NCBI GenBank assembly: GCA_964609385.1
Contig: CAZSSM010000021.1
Span: 22,551 to 86,550, forward strand
Reading direction: 5' to 3'
DNA length: 64,000 nt
From: CAZSSM01 sp964609385
GTDB lineage: Bacteria; Planctomycetota; Planctomycetia; Isosphaerales; Isosphaeraceae
The notes beneath the pieces are model-generated. The model did no database searches. It was not told the DNA's origin and was given only the letters and a program-made list of their open reading frames with translations. Below are positions 17,811 through 27,239 of this stretch, in pieces (position 1 is the first letter of the stretch; each line of letters opens with the position of its first letter). Position numbers and translations under genes: made by a program.

Positions 17811-18640
17811 TGTCCCGACCCACCGACGACCTCGGCGCCCTGCCGATCCTGACCTACCACGCGATCGCCGATCGGGTCTCGCCGACCTCGACGACCGTCG
17901 ACCGGTTTCGCACGACCATGGAACGGCTCCGCGACCACGGCTGGTCGTGCCTCGGCCTCGATGACTGGATCGAGCGCGAACGGCCCCCCGTCTCACGATC
18001 GTTCGCGTTGACGTTCGACGACGGCCTCCGCTCGATCCTCCGGATCGTCGACGTCCTGACCGACCTTCAGCTCCCCGCGACCCTGTTCGTCATCACCGGC
18101 CACGCTGACCTTGCTGACCGACAACATGATGAGTCGATATCGGACCGTTCCACTCACAAGGACTATTTGAGTTGGTCGGAGTTGCGCGACCTGGTCGATT
18201 CGGGAATCGGGATGACGATCGGCTCGCATACGGTGACTCATCCGGATCTTCGTACGCTGACGATTCGACGAGTCCAGTTCGAGCTGTCGGACTCGCGCGC
18301 TCGGATCGAGGATCGCCTGGAAGCACCTTGCCCCTTCGTGGCTTATCCGTTCGGGAGCGTCGACGACCGGGTCGTCGAGGCATCGCGGGCGGTCTATCGG
18401 GCGGGTTTCGGGACCAGGCTTGGACTGGCCGATGGGTCGGAGGACCCCCATCGGCTCTCTCGGTTCGAGAGCTATTACCTCAACGACGATGCGGTCCTGG
18501 ATCGGTTCTGCCGAGTCCATCTGGAGCCTTGGATGACGGCGCGCCGGGGTCTCCGGACGATCCGCGACTCCGCCACGAGGGCCGTCTACGCGCTCCGAAC
18601 GAGGAGGACCGACTGTGCCGCCGATCAGCCCGCCGCATAG
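17810..18640 (+). CDS. Polysaccharide deacetylase (NodB-like, CE4)
   Basis: 276 residues from ATG 17810, one base before the end of the previous gene. The NodB homology domain has the expected motifs: motif 1 FALTFDDGLRS (catalytic base and metal Asp), motif 2 GSHTVTHPDL (metal-binding His-x3-His), motif 3 around FVAYPFGS. The N-terminus has LPILTYHAI, typical of this family. It removes N- or O-acetyl groups from a polysaccharide. No signal peptide is visible, so it may act on a lipid-linked or cytoplasmic intermediate, unless export is by another route. It overlaps the following methyltransferase gene by 26 bases. Confidence 0.87.
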   Translation: MSRPTDDLGALPILTYHAIADRVSPTSTTVDRFRTTMERLRDHGWSCLGLDDWIERERPPVSRSFALTFDDGLRSILRIVDVLTDLQLPATLFVITGHADLADRQHDESISDRSTHKDYLSWSELRDLVDSGIGMTIGSHTVTHPDLRTLTIRRVQFELSDSRARIEDRLEAPCPFVAYPFGSVDDRVVEASRAVYRAGFGTRLGLADGSEDPHRLSRFESYYLNDDAVLDRFCRVHLEPWMTARRGLRTIRDSATRAVYALRTRRTDCAADQPAA

Positions 18641-19658
18641 CCGCCTTGACAAAAGGTCTTGTTGCGATTTGCCAAGGATCGCTGCGAGCGCGTTGACGAC
18701 CGTCGATCCGATCGCGATCGGGCCGGGCATTCCACCGCTCGAACCATCTGGCGGTTGCCGTCGGGTTGCGGGGCTCCCCGATGTCCGTTCGACCTCCGAC
18801 CGCTACTTGGGCCTCGACGATGACCGCGCGCGGGCCGAGCGCCTGGAGACCGAACGCGACGGTCGCGACTGGCTGGCGTTGGCGGGTCGCTACTACGATC
18901 TCTCCGGCGAGTCGATGACCCGTCGTCGACGATTCCTCAACCACCTCCGCGCCGCCGAAGGGCGAGGCCGGACCCTGCTGGCCACACTCGACGGTCCCGA
19001 TCGCGGGCCGATCCTGGAGCTGGGCTCTGGGAGCGGCGGGTTCTTGGTCGCTGCATCGAAGGCGGGCTTGGCCTGCGTTGGGATCGACCTGGCCTCCCGA
19101 TGGCTGGTCGTGGCCCGTGCGCGATTGCTCGATGCCGGTGTCCGCCCCGCGTTGGTCGCCGCCGAGGCCGAGCAACTCCCCTGGACCGTTGGCGTCTTCG
19201 ACCACGTCGTCGCCGACAGCCTGATCGAACACCTGGATGATCCCGACGCCACCCTGGCCGAGGCGTTCCGGGTCCTTCGACCTGGCGGATCGTTGGTGCT
19301 CTGGTCGCCCAACCGGTGGTCGGTCCTGCCCGATCCGCATGTCGGCCTCTGGGGCGTCGGCTGGCTCCCGAGGCGTTGGGGCGTCGCCTGGGCATATCGA
19401 GCCTCGCGAGGCGCCTGGCTCCCCCATTGCCGGTCCGCCCGGGACGTCGAAGCGCGACTCCGACGCCTCGGGTTCGTCGATGTTGACGTCAGCCCTGCGC
19501 CGTTGGACCGTGACTGTTGCCCGTCGTCGACTTGGGTGTTGCGGATCGCCGAGCGGCTCTATCGCGGGTTGGCCGGATGGTCCGTCACCCGCGCGTTGCT
19601 CACCCAATTCGGACCGGTCTGGGCGATCCGCGCGACCAAGCCGCCCCTCGACGCTTGA
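18615..19658 (+). CDS. SAM-dependent class I methyltransferase
   Basis: About 347 residues from the GTG at 18615; the N-terminal 80 residues look poorly conserved, so a later start is possible. A class I fold follows: motif I ILELGSGSGGFLV, motif II CVGIDLAS, then FDHVVADSLIEHLDDP and LRPGGSLVLWSPN. The family methylates small molecules or sugars. In this operon it probably methylates a sugar of the product. It overlaps the deacetylase gene and is separated by seven bases from the flippase. Confidence 0.8.
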   Translation: MPPISPPHSRLDKRSCCDLPRIAASALTTVDPIAIGPGIPPLEPSGGCRRVAGLPDVRSTSDRYLGLDDDRARAERLETERDGRDWLALAGRYYDLSGESMTRRRRFLNHLRAAEGRGRTLLATLDGPDRGPILELGSGSGGFLVAASKAGLACVGIDLASRWLVVARARLLDAGVRPALVAAEAEQLPWTVGVFDHVVADSLIEHLDDPDATLAEAFRVLRPGGSLVLWSPNRWSVLPDPHVGLWGVGWLPRRWGVAWAYRASRGAWLPHCRSARDVEARLRRLGFVDVDVSPAPLDRDCCPSSTWVLRIAERLYRGLAGWSVTRALLTQFGPVWAIRATKPPLDA

Positions 19659-19665
19659 GCCGACT

Positions 19666-21123
19666 GTGAGCCTGCCAACCACTCCGCCCCCACAGACGTT
19701 GCCAAACGCCAAGCGTGGCCCGTCGAAGCTCTGGCTTTTAGTGATTGCCGAGGGTTTGGCGGCCTTAATTGGGTTCGTGGTCCTGATGGCCTGGGCGCGC
19801 CGACTCTCGCCGACGTCGTTATCGTCGTTCGAACTGGCCTTCGCGGCGACCTCGTGGCTCTTGGTGATCGTGCGCGGTGGGTTCGACGAGATCGCGCTCC
19901 GCGAGGCGGCTCGACGCCCCGACCGCCTCGCCTTCTGGACTGGTCAACTGCTGGGGATCCGACTTTTGCTGGCCGGCCTCGCCTCGACGATCGGCTTGGT
20001 GTTCTTGCCCATCCTGCCAGGGCCTTCGCGGGTGCCCATGACCATCGCGCTGGCCACGCTCTGGCTCTCGGCCCTCCAGGTCGATCTCCCGTTCCGTGTG
20101 ACCGGCCGGTTCGGCGTGTTGGCTTCGGCGGTCCTGCTCCGAACGGTCGCTTGGCTGATCCTAGGCCTCGGCCTGATCGTCGAGGGCGCTGCCCCTTGGC
20201 GCTGCTCGCTGGTCTGGGCGATCGTCGAAAGCCTCGCCCCCGCGATGCTCTGGGCGTGGGCGTGGCGATCGGGCTGGCGTTGGCGTGTCCCGATCGTGCC
20301 TCGACTGATCGTCGTGCTTGGGCGACGCGCGTTGGCGGTCGGCCTGATCCGGTTCCTCCGAGTGGGCGGATGGACCATCGACGTGCTGACCTTGGGGATG
20401 CTGGGCGCGGGCGGTTGGGCCGGCTACGCCTTGGCGCGTCGGCTGACCTTGGCGTGGGTCGGCCTGGGCTGCCTGGTCCCTTCGGCGCGGTCGCCGATGC
20501 TGGCTCGGGCGTTGCGCGACCGGTCTGCTGGGGCGCGGTCGGCGCTCGGACGGTCGTGGTCGGAGTTGCTCGGCTTCGCGCTGCCGATCGCCATTGGAGT
20601 CGCCTGGCTCGCCGACGACGTCATGGCCTGGGCCTTCGCCCTCGATGACTCCCGCTTCACCTCGACACTCCGGATGTTTGCCGCGCAGGGGCCGCTGATC
20701 CTGGCCGTCGTCCTGATCCAAACAACGTGGATCGCCGCGCGCCGCGAGTCGGAGGCCCTCAAGCTCGGCGCGATCGGGCTGGGACTCCGAGCGATCGCGG
20801 TTGTCGTCGCCGGCTCCGGGAATCCGACTGACCTGCTAGGGCCATTGTTGCTGGTCGCCGAGGCGGCCAACCTTGCTTGGGGGCTCCGACGGCTCCAATC
20901 CGAAGGCCTCCTGGCCTGGGATCGCGAGTCGACGACCGCGCTCCTGGTCGGTTCCGCCGTGTTGGTGGCGCTTTTGGTTTGCACCGAACCGATGCCGATG
21001 CATGTATTGGTTCGGTCGGCATTGGCAGGATCGGGATACCTCGGCGCCCTGGCGCTGATCCATCCCCGGGGCCTCCGTCTCGGGACTCGACTCCGGCGAA
21101 CTTCAACGAGGGGGGTGGCATGA
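19666..21123 (+). CDS. Polysaccharide flippase-like membrane protein (Wzx/MATE-like)
   Basis: 485 residues from GTG 19666. Twelve or more hydrophobic segments run the whole length, starting with LWLLVIAEGLAALIGFVVLM (24 onward) and RLSPTSLSSFELAFA, the usual opening of the Wzx/oligosaccharide-flippase group (membrane segment, then a basic loop with Phe/Glu and a second segment). No ATPase or catalytic motif is visible. It would move lipid-linked oligosaccharide across the cytoplasmic membrane. This is the only export protein seen in the operon; no Wzy polymerase or Wza/Wzc exporter gene lies within it. ATGA overlap with the next gene. Confidence 0.75.
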   Translation: MSLPTTPPPQTLPNAKRGPSKLWLLVIAEGLAALIGFVVLMAWARRLSPTSLSSFELAFAATSWLLVIVRGGFDEIALREAARRPDRLAFWTGQLLGIRLLLAGLASTIGLVFLPILPGPSRVPMTIALATLWLSALQVDLPFRVTGRFGVLASAVLLRTVAWLILGLGLIVEGAAPWRCSLVWAIVESLAPAMLWAWAWRSGWRWRVPIVPRLIVVLGRRALAVGLIRFLRVGGWTIDVLTLGMLGAGGWAGYALARRLTLAWVGLGCLVPSARSPMLARALRDRSAGARSALGRSWSELLGFALPIAIGVAWLADDVMAWAFALDDSRFTSTLRMFAAQGPLILAVVLIQTTWIAARRESEALKLGAIGLGLRAIAVVVAGSGNPTDLLGPLLLVAEAANLAWGLRRLQSEGLLAWDRESTTALLVGSAVLVALLVCTEPMPMHVLVRSALAGSGYLGALALIHPRGLRLGTRLRRTSTRGVA

Positions 21124-21911
21124 CGTTGACGACGGCGAACCCCCTGACGCTCGACGCTCCTGGCTATTTCGAGACCCTGGCAGCGTTTGAAGATTCGCAC
21201 TGGTGGTCGCGGAACCTCTGGGCGATCGCCGAGGCCTGGCTCGTCGAAGCGCTCCGCGGTGCACGAGCTCTCCGCACCCTGGACGTTGGAGCCGGCGCCG
21301 GCGGAATGCTCGACCGACTTGCCACACGACCCGAAGTCGGTCGGGTCGTCGGCATCGAACCGAGCCCCGAAGCGCTTCGAGTGGCCCAACTCCGAGACGG
21401 CTCGGACCACCCGCTGCTCCGAGCCTCGGCGCTCCGGTTGCCGATCGCCGACGCGTCGATCGACCTCTTAACCTGTCTGGATGTGTTCCAGCATCTGCCC
21501 GACCGATCCGAGCCGATCGCTCTCGAGGAGTTCGCCCGCGTGCTCCGCCCCGGCGGACTCGCCCTGATCCGGACCAATGGGCGCGGCCTGGGACGCTCGG
21601 GAGTCCAGGCGTATCGGCTCGAACACTTGAGGGGACTCGCCTCGGATGCCGGGTTCCGGGTCCGGCGTGCCAGCTACGTCAACGCCCTGCCCAGCCTCGC
21701 GATCGAGTTGTGCGGACGGATCGGCTCGGGGCGTCCGAGCCATCCCGAGGGTGGCGGACTCCGGGTCTCCCAGCCGTCCCGACCTCGACAAATTTTGATG
21801 CGAGGGCTGGGTCTCTGGGAAATGGTCGCGATCGGTCGGCTCGGCCTACCTTGCCCGTTCGGTCACAGCGCGATGCTCCTGCTCGGCAAACCCAAGCCTT
21901 TGGGGGGATGA
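21120..21911 (+). CDS. SAM-dependent class I methyltransferase
   Basis: 263 residues from ATG 21120 (ATGA overlap, GAGGGGGG upstream). The leader FEDSHWWSRNLWAI is typical of planctomycete and cyanobacterial sugar-cluster methyltransferases. The fold has LDVGAGAGGMLDRL (motif I), VGIEPSPEAL (motif II), LLTCLDVFQHLPD and LRPGGLALIRTN. Its second half (HLRGLASDAGF then YVNALPSLAIEL) fits the O-methyltransferase-type tail with a hydrophobic C-terminal helix. It is distinct from the other methyltransferase in the operon, so two positions of the product may be methylated. Confidence 0.82.
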   Translation: MTLTTANPLTLDAPGYFETLAAFEDSHWWSRNLWAIAEAWLVEALRGARALRTLDVGAGAGGMLDRLATRPEVGRVVGIEPSPEALRVAQLRDGSDHPLLRASALRLPIADASIDLLTCLDVFQHLPDRSEPIALEEFARVLRPGGLALIRTNGRGLGRSGVQAYRLEHLRGLASDAGFRVRRASYVNALPSLAIELCGRIGSGRPSHPEGGGLRVSQPSRPRQILMRGLGLWEMVAIGRLGLPCPFGHSAMLLLGKPKPLGG

Positions 21912-21917
21912 TCGGCC

Positions 21918-23207
21918 ATGCGGATCGGCCTCGACGGCACATGCCTGAGCAATCGGCGCGGCTTCGGCCGCTTCGCGCGCCAGCTCTTCGACGCCCTGGC
22001 GGCCGACCCCGGCCCACATGAATATGTGCTCATAATCGATCGTCCTTCCGTAGGGACGGTGACGTGGCCGGATCGGTTCGAGGTCCGGATCGCCGAGACG
22101 CGCGAGGCGCCCAGCCGCGCCGCTTCGTCGAGCGGCCGTCGGAGCCTCAACGACCTCTGGGTCTTCGGTCGCACCTGCGCGCAGGCGAATCTCGACCTGA
22201 TGTACTTCCCGGCCAGCTACAGCTTCGCCCCGGTCTGGAACGTGCCCCGCGTCGTCGTCACGATCCACGACGCGATCCCCTGGATCCACCCCGAGCTGAT
22301 CTTCCCGGATCGACGTGGTCGTCTCCTCTGGATGCTCAAGGAGCGGCTCGCGATCTGGCGCGCCGACCACGTGATGACCGTCTCGGGGTCCTCACGCGCC
22401 GACCTGATCACGCACTTGGGGATCGCGTCGGAGCGATTGACGGTCATGCCCGAAGGTTCCGGATCGGCCTTCCGGCCCACCGAGTCGCATCACGGCGACG
22501 CCGAGACTCTTCGGGCCTGGGGGATCGACCCCTGGCAACCCTACTTCCTCTACGTGGGCGGCCTGAGCCCGCACAAGAACCTGCTCCGGCTGGTCCGCGC
22601 CTTCGCCGCGACCGGCCTGGACGCCGACGGGGTCCAATTGGTCTTGGTCGGCGACCACGGCGACGTGTTTCACACCCACGTCCCGGAGATCCGATCCACC
22701 GCAGAGCACGCTGGAGTCGCTTCGAGCTTGATCCTGCCCGGATACGTGCCCGACGAGCCGTTGGCGTTGCTCTATCGCAACGCCCTAGCGCTGGTCCAGC
22801 CCTCGATGCGCGAGGGGTTCGGTCTCCCTGCCCTAGAGGCCCTCGCCTGCGGGACGCCGGTCCTCTGCAGCGATCGCGGTTCCTTGCCCGAGGTCGTCGG
22901 CCAGGCCGGCCTGACCTTCGACCCGCTCGATGAGACGACCCTCGCTCGTACGCTCCGACGCTACTGGCAGGACGCACCGCTCCGGGACCAACTTCGTCGT
23001 CGGACCGCCGCCCAAGCCTCCCGGTTCACCTGGGCCGAGGCGGCGCGGATCCTCCGCTCGACCTTGGAGCGGGTCGGCCACCGACACCCGATGACCGGAC
23101 ATGTCGATACTGTCCCGCCTAGCCCCCACCGCGTCCCGAATCCGACGCTCACACCCACCTCGATGACAACCCCAACGACGCGGTCCAGGCCCGAGGAATC
23201 GCCGTGA
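21918..23207 (+). CDS. Family 4 glycosyltransferase (GT-B)
   Basis: 429 residues from ATG 21918, six bases after the methyltransferase gene. MRIGLDGTCLSNRRGFGRF is the N-terminal glycine-rich loop of the GT4 group. The C-terminal Rossmann domain has YFLYVGGLSPHKN, the family His/Lys region, and the E-x7-E region MREGFGLPALEALACG that holds the nucleotide-sugar. A Pro/Thr-rich tail of about 30 residues follows. It adds one sugar in the assembly of the surface polysaccharide. GTGA overlap with the last gene. Confidence 0.87.
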   Translation: MRIGLDGTCLSNRRGFGRFARQLFDALAADPGPHEYVLIIDRPSVGTVTWPDRFEVRIAETREAPSRAASSSGRRSLNDLWVFGRTCAQANLDLMYFPASYSFAPVWNVPRVVVTIHDAIPWIHPELIFPDRRGRLLWMLKERLAIWRADHVMTVSGSSRADLITHLGIASERLTVMPEGSGSAFRPTESHHGDAETLRAWGIDPWQPYFLYVGGLSPHKNLLRLVRAFAATGLDADGVQLVLVGDHGDVFHTHVPEIRSTAEHAGVASSLILPGYVPDEPLALLYRNALALVQPSMREGFGLPALEALACGTPVLCSDRGSLPEVVGQAGLTFDPLDETTLARTLRRYWQDAPLRDQLRRRTAAQASRFTWAEAARILRSTLERVGHRHPMTGHVDTVPPSPHRVPNPTLTPTSMTTPTTRSRPEESP

Positions 23208-24526
23208 AGTTCTGCATGATCACCACCTTCTACGGACCGCACAGCTTCGGCGGCGACGCCGTCTTCGTCGAGCGGCTCAGCGAGAGCCTGGCCCGGCACG
23301 GCCACGAAGTCCACGTCATCTCCTGCCGCGACGCCTACCAGTTCGTCCGAGGCCACGATGAGCCCCGGAGCTATCAGGCCCCAGAGGGCGTCCACGTCCA
23401 TGAATTGGCCAGCCCCGCCCGAGGTCTCTCACCCCTGCTGACCCATCAGACCGGCCACCCTGCCCTGAAGCGCTTGGCGATCGGCCGCCTGGTCGACCGG
23501 ATTCGGCCCGACGTGTTGCACTTCCACAACATCTCGCTGATCGGCGGACCCGGCCTGCTCGGGATCCCTGCCCCCGGAGCAGTCCGGCTGATGACCGCGC
23601 ACGAACATTGGCTGATTTGCCCGCTCTCGGTCCTCTGGAAGTTCGATCGGGGCGTTTGCGAACGTCCGCAATGCGTCTCTTGTTGCGTCCAGGCCGGCCG
23701 TCCCCCTCAGCTCTGGCGCGGTACGGGCCTCCGGGACCACGGTCTGAAGCAACTCGACGCCCTAATCTGCCCAAGCGAGTCGGCGCGTCGTCGGCACCGC
23801 GAGCGCGAAGTCCCGGGGCCGATCGCGGTCCTGCCCTACTTCCTGCCCGACGCCTACGAACGCCAGGTCGCCGACGCCTGCCCACCACGGACCGCCCGCC
23901 CCTACCTGGCGATGGCGGGTCGACTCGAGAAGATCAAGGGGTTCCAGGACGTCCTGGCTCTTAAGGACCGATTCCCCGACCTCGATGTCCGGATCGCCGG
24001 CCAGGGCCGTTACGAGTCGGAACTCCGACGGATCGCCGCCGACCACGACGGGATCCACTTCCACGGGCCGATGGACCAGGTCGGCGTGGCGGGCCTGTTC
24101 GCCGGGGCGAGGGCGGTGGTCGTGCCGTCGTTAGTCCCGGAGACGTTCGGATACGTCGTCTTGGAAGCGTTCGCCGGACGCAAACCGGTCATCGTCCGCG
24201 AACTCGGATCGTTGCCCGAGCTGGTCAACCAATGTGGTGGCGGCCTGACGTTCGGGACGGCCGACGAGCTGGTCGAGGCTATCGACCGCGTCCGTGACCC
24301 GGCCCTGGTCCGATCGCTGGGCGAGTCAGGCTGGGCCGGCCGGGTCCGACTCTGGAACGAGTCGCGGCACCTCGAACGCTATTTCGGCCTGATCGACGAC
24401 CGCCGCCGCGCGCGTCGGATGCGTCGGGACACCGCCCACGCCCGACGCACTGCGAAACGCCGAGGGGTCCGTCGGAGCCTAGCGGAACTCGCCGACACCC
24501 CCGAACCGGCCATCGAGACCCGCTAA
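23204..24526 (+). CDS. Family 4 glycosyltransferase (GT-B)
   Basis: 440 residues from GTG 23204. N-terminal MKFCMITTFYGPHSFGGDA and VDRIRPDVLHFHNISL are typical of the acceptor domain; the donor domain has YLAMAGRLEKIKGFQDVL and PSLVPETFGYVVLEAFAG (E-x7-E). CERPQCVSCCVQ near residue 150 is a cysteine cluster that recurs in a subset of GT4 enzymes. A basic C-terminal tail (RRRARRMRRDT) follows. It is the last gene of the operon; no intrinsic terminator is obvious after it. Confidence 0.87.
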   Translation: MKFCMITTFYGPHSFGGDAVFVERLSESLARHGHEVHVISCRDAYQFVRGHDEPRSYQAPEGVHVHELASPARGLSPLLTHQTGHPALKRLAIGRLVDRIRPDVLHFHNISLIGGPGLLGIPAPGAVRLMTAHEHWLICPLSVLWKFDRGVCERPQCVSCCVQAGRPPQLWRGTGLRDHGLKQLDALICPSESARRRHREREVPGPIAVLPYFLPDAYERQVADACPPRTARPYLAMAGRLEKIKGFQDVLALKDRFPDLDVRIAGQGRYESELRRIAADHDGIHFHGPMDQVGVAGLFAGARAVVVPSLVPETFGYVVLEAFAGRKPVIVRELGSLPELVNQCGGGLTFGTADELVEAIDRVRDPALVRSLGESGWAGRVRLWNESRHLERYFGLIDDRRRARRMRRDTAHARRTAKRRGVRRSLAELADTPEPAIETR

Positions 24527-24865
24527 TATCCCGACTCCCTGATTCAAAGATGACGGCCGGGGCCACTGACACTAAAATGGCAAAAAGTGAGAAAATAGCA
24601 TCGAGGTTGGCCCGGCCTTGAGATTCACCCGCGACTACGCCCCATGCCACGAGCGACTTGGGATCGCCGGCAGCCTTCAATGGAACCAACCCAGACCCGA
24701 CATGCTCGGCGAGCTGGCGGGTCCGGGCCGTACGGACGACCCGACACGCATGGTTGTCGAGCCAACGGCCGACGGTCTCCTCGACTCGGATCCGGCTGGT
24801 CATGCGCGACCGGGTGACGAAGGTCGTCCAGATGGTATCGGCTTCGAGGGGAATCCGGCACGCGA
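24527..24865. other. Intergenic region, no gene supported
   Basis: About 340 bases between the operon and the S46 peptidase gene (convergent). A minus-strand open frame continues through it with somewhat protein-like composition (ends in a hydrophobic stretch near 24560-24620), but it has no own start signal and overlaps the antisense of both neighbours, so I do not call it. Confidence 0.4.
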
Positions 24866-27001
24866 TCACGGATTGGGCGAGGTCGCGACGGGCTGGCCGA
24901 GTTCTTCCAGGAGGGCGTCGGCCCGATAGACGGTGCCGAGCACCTCGATCATGGCGCGGACATCGACGGCGATGGCGCGGGCCAGCGATTCGTCGTAACC
25001 GAAGTCGAGGATCAACGAGTGGATGTTGCCATCGAAGATGATCCCGACGAATCGGCCAGAGCGATCGACGACCGGGCTGCCCGAGTTGCCGCCAATGATA
25101 TCGGCAGTGCTGACAAAGTTGTACGGCACCGACTCGTCGATCCGCCCCTGCCGACGCGCTTCGAGCCAGGAGTCGGGCAGTTGCCAAGGGGCCTGAGATC
25201 CCTTCTCCTCAGCCCTCGCGAAGGTCCCGCCCAGATTCGTGTAGGGAGCGATCGTCCGGCTGCCCTCGTCGTAGCCGCGGACCGTTCCGTAGGAAAGCCG
25301 CAGCGAGAAGGTGGCGTCGGGGTAGGTCGACTCGCCTTCGAGTTCGAAGAGGGCTTCGGCGATCCTTGCATAGCTGGATTCCTCGATGCCGATGACAGTC
25401 TGCTCCCAGGCCTTGCGGATCTCGCGGGCCCGGGCGTCGACGGTCAGGGCCAGTTGGAGGATCAGGTCGCCGTCCTCGGCAGCGCGTCGGATCGTCTCGG
25501 GCGAGGCCTGGAGCAGTCCGCGCCGGGAAGCGACATCGAAGAGCTTCGTGCTGGCGATTGCGTCGCGCGCGAACGTCTCCAAGCTCCGGTCACCGACCAG
25601 ATCGTCGATGAGTGCGAACCCCTCAGGGTCGTGCGCCCGCCAGCGTTCCAAGGCGTGAGTAAGCTTGGCCGTCTCGTAGTCGCGGTAGATCGGCGCTTCG
25701 GAGAGCAACTGAAACTCCAAGGACTCACGCGAGGCGTCGGTGTACTCCAAGAGCCGTTCGGCGTTCGGCTTGCTCACCTCGTCGGCCAGCCGAACCAATT
25801 GGCGGGCATACCGGAAGATGTTGGTGTCGAAAGCATAACCGCGCTCGAGGAAGAAATAGGGCTTGATGAGATCGCGTGCCGCATCGCGCGAGGCGGCGAT
25901 CCGATCCCAGGCGTCGGAATAGCGACCGCTCAAGGCGGGGTCGGCCCCGATCCGTTCACGGACGGCATCCTCGGCAGCCCGCTTGCGCTGTAGGAAGTCT
26001 GGGTCGCGCAGGCCGTTCAACCCGCCTCGGCGTGCTTTGAGGCTGTTAGCGATAATCAACACATCCTCCTTCGCCTGTCGGGCCCGCTCGACGTCCAACG
26101 CCGACCACTGCTCTAGGAACGTCAGTTCGTCCTCGAGGAACTCCAGGAGGAACGGGAAGTAGTCGTCGCGGAGATATTCCAGGTGCGCTAGGGTGTTGAG
26201 TCGGCTGGTCCGTCCGGGGTTGCCGGCCACGAAGATCAGATCGCCCTCGGCGGTCCCCGACGGATTCCACGGCAGATAGTGTTCGACTTGGGCGGGTCGA
26301 CCGTCCTCGTAGGCTCGGAAGAAGCAGACGTCGAAGCAGTAGCGGGGATACTCGAAGTTATCCGGATCGCCGCCGAAGAAGGCGGCCTGGAACTCGGGGG
26401 CCATCACCAGACGCACGTCGGTGTACTTCTTGAAGGTGTAGAGGGCGTAGCGTCCCCCACGATAGAGCGTCACGACGTTGCTGCGGAGCCCGGTCCGTCG
26501 GTAGGACTCCGACTCGATCTCGGCGATGGTCCGTCGGCGGACCTCAGCGGCCTCAGCCGGCTCGCCGATCTCCTGGACGGCCCCTTGGATCCGCTCGGTC
26601 ACGTCGAGGATGTCGACCAGAACGTTCAGCTCAAGGTCGGGCGCCTGGAGTTCCTGATCGCGGTTGGTCGCTAGGAAGCCCTGCTCAAAGATGTTTCGTT
26701 CGGGTGTGCTGAGTTTCTGGAGGATATCGCTGCCGACATGGTGGTTGGTCACGATTAGGCCGTCGGGCGAGACAAACGACCCGGACCCGCCGTTGTTGAA
26801 CCGGACCGCTGCGGAGCGGAGGTTGGCGATCCATTCAGGCTGGGGACGGAACCCGTGATCAGCGGCCAACCGATCGGTCGGCAGCTTGTCGAACGTCCAC
26901 ATGCCTTCGTCGCCATAGAGGGTCGGACTGACCATCAGGATCCCCACCAGTACCATGGCCCGCATCAGGGCGCGGACCGACATCCGAAACGTCGACATCA
27001 T
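24866..27001 (-). CDS. S46 family dipeptidyl peptidase, exported
   Basis: 711 residues from ATG 27001 (AAGGA upstream; a start at 27025 is possible). Signal peptide near 10-30. The family S46 chymotrypsin-like enzyme releases dipeptides from the N-terminus of peptides in the periplasm or outside. VTNHHVG (85-90) carries the His, GGNSGSPVV the nucleophile Ser640, and a long helical domain lies between. The residue 18 after the Ser is Gly658, where DPP7 has Gly and DPP11 has Arg, suggesting DPP7-like preference for hydrophobic residues. The length agrees with DPP7/11 (about 710-720). It is a single-gene unit, convergent with the polysaccharide operon. Confidence 0.87.
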   Translation of the reverse strand: MMSTFRMSVRALMRAMVLVGILMVSPTLYGDEGMWTFDKLPTDRLAADHGFRPQPEWIANLRSAAVRFNNGGSGSFVSPDGLIVTNHHVGSDILQKLSTPERNIFEQGFLATNRDQELQAPDLELNVLVDILDVTERIQGAVQEIGEPAEAAEVRRRTIAEIESESYRRTGLRSNVVTLYRGGRYALYTFKKYTDVRLVMAPEFQAAFFGGDPDNFEYPRYCFDVCFFRAYEDGRPAQVEHYLPWNPSGTAEGDLIFVAGNPGRTSRLNTLAHLEYLRDDYFPFLLEFLEDELTFLEQWSALDVERARQAKEDVLIIANSLKARRGGLNGLRDPDFLQRKRAAEDAVRERIGADPALSGRYSDAWDRIAASRDAARDLIKPYFFLERGYAFDTNIFRYARQLVRLADEVSKPNAERLLEYTDASRESLEFQLLSEAPIYRDYETAKLTHALERWRAHDPEGFALIDDLVGDRSLETFARDAIASTKLFDVASRRGLLQASPETIRRAAEDGDLILQLALTVDARAREIRKAWEQTVIGIEESSYARIAEALFELEGESTYPDATFSLRLSYGTVRGYDEGSRTIAPYTNLGGTFARAEEKGSQAPWQLPDSWLEARRQGRIDESVPYNFVSTADIIGGNSGSPVVDRSGRFVGIIFDGNIHSLILDFGYDESLARAIAVDVRAMIEVLGTVYRADALLEELGQPVATSPNP

Positions 27002-27239
27002 CAAATCCTTTGATTTCCTGAACATTCCTCAGGGGTCAAGGGATCGGCCGATCGCCTTGAGAAGAGCCGCCCGGATCGAAGGCGTCTTCAGCACCCTAAC
27101 AGAATCGGGGGGCGGGTGGCCATTGAGTGACGGCCTCTGGTCGCCACCCTCAGCGGTCCTGAGTCGGCTCCCCGGATCACCTCGGAGCCGCTAGGATCGA
27201 GTCCGAGAGTGGTATCGGGCCTCTTGGGAGCAACTGTGC

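Noticed and set aside
24279..25187. Minus-strand frame spanning the gap after the polysaccharide operon
   Set aside because: Covers the antisense of two genes; the part in the gap looks partly protein-like but has no own start or family.
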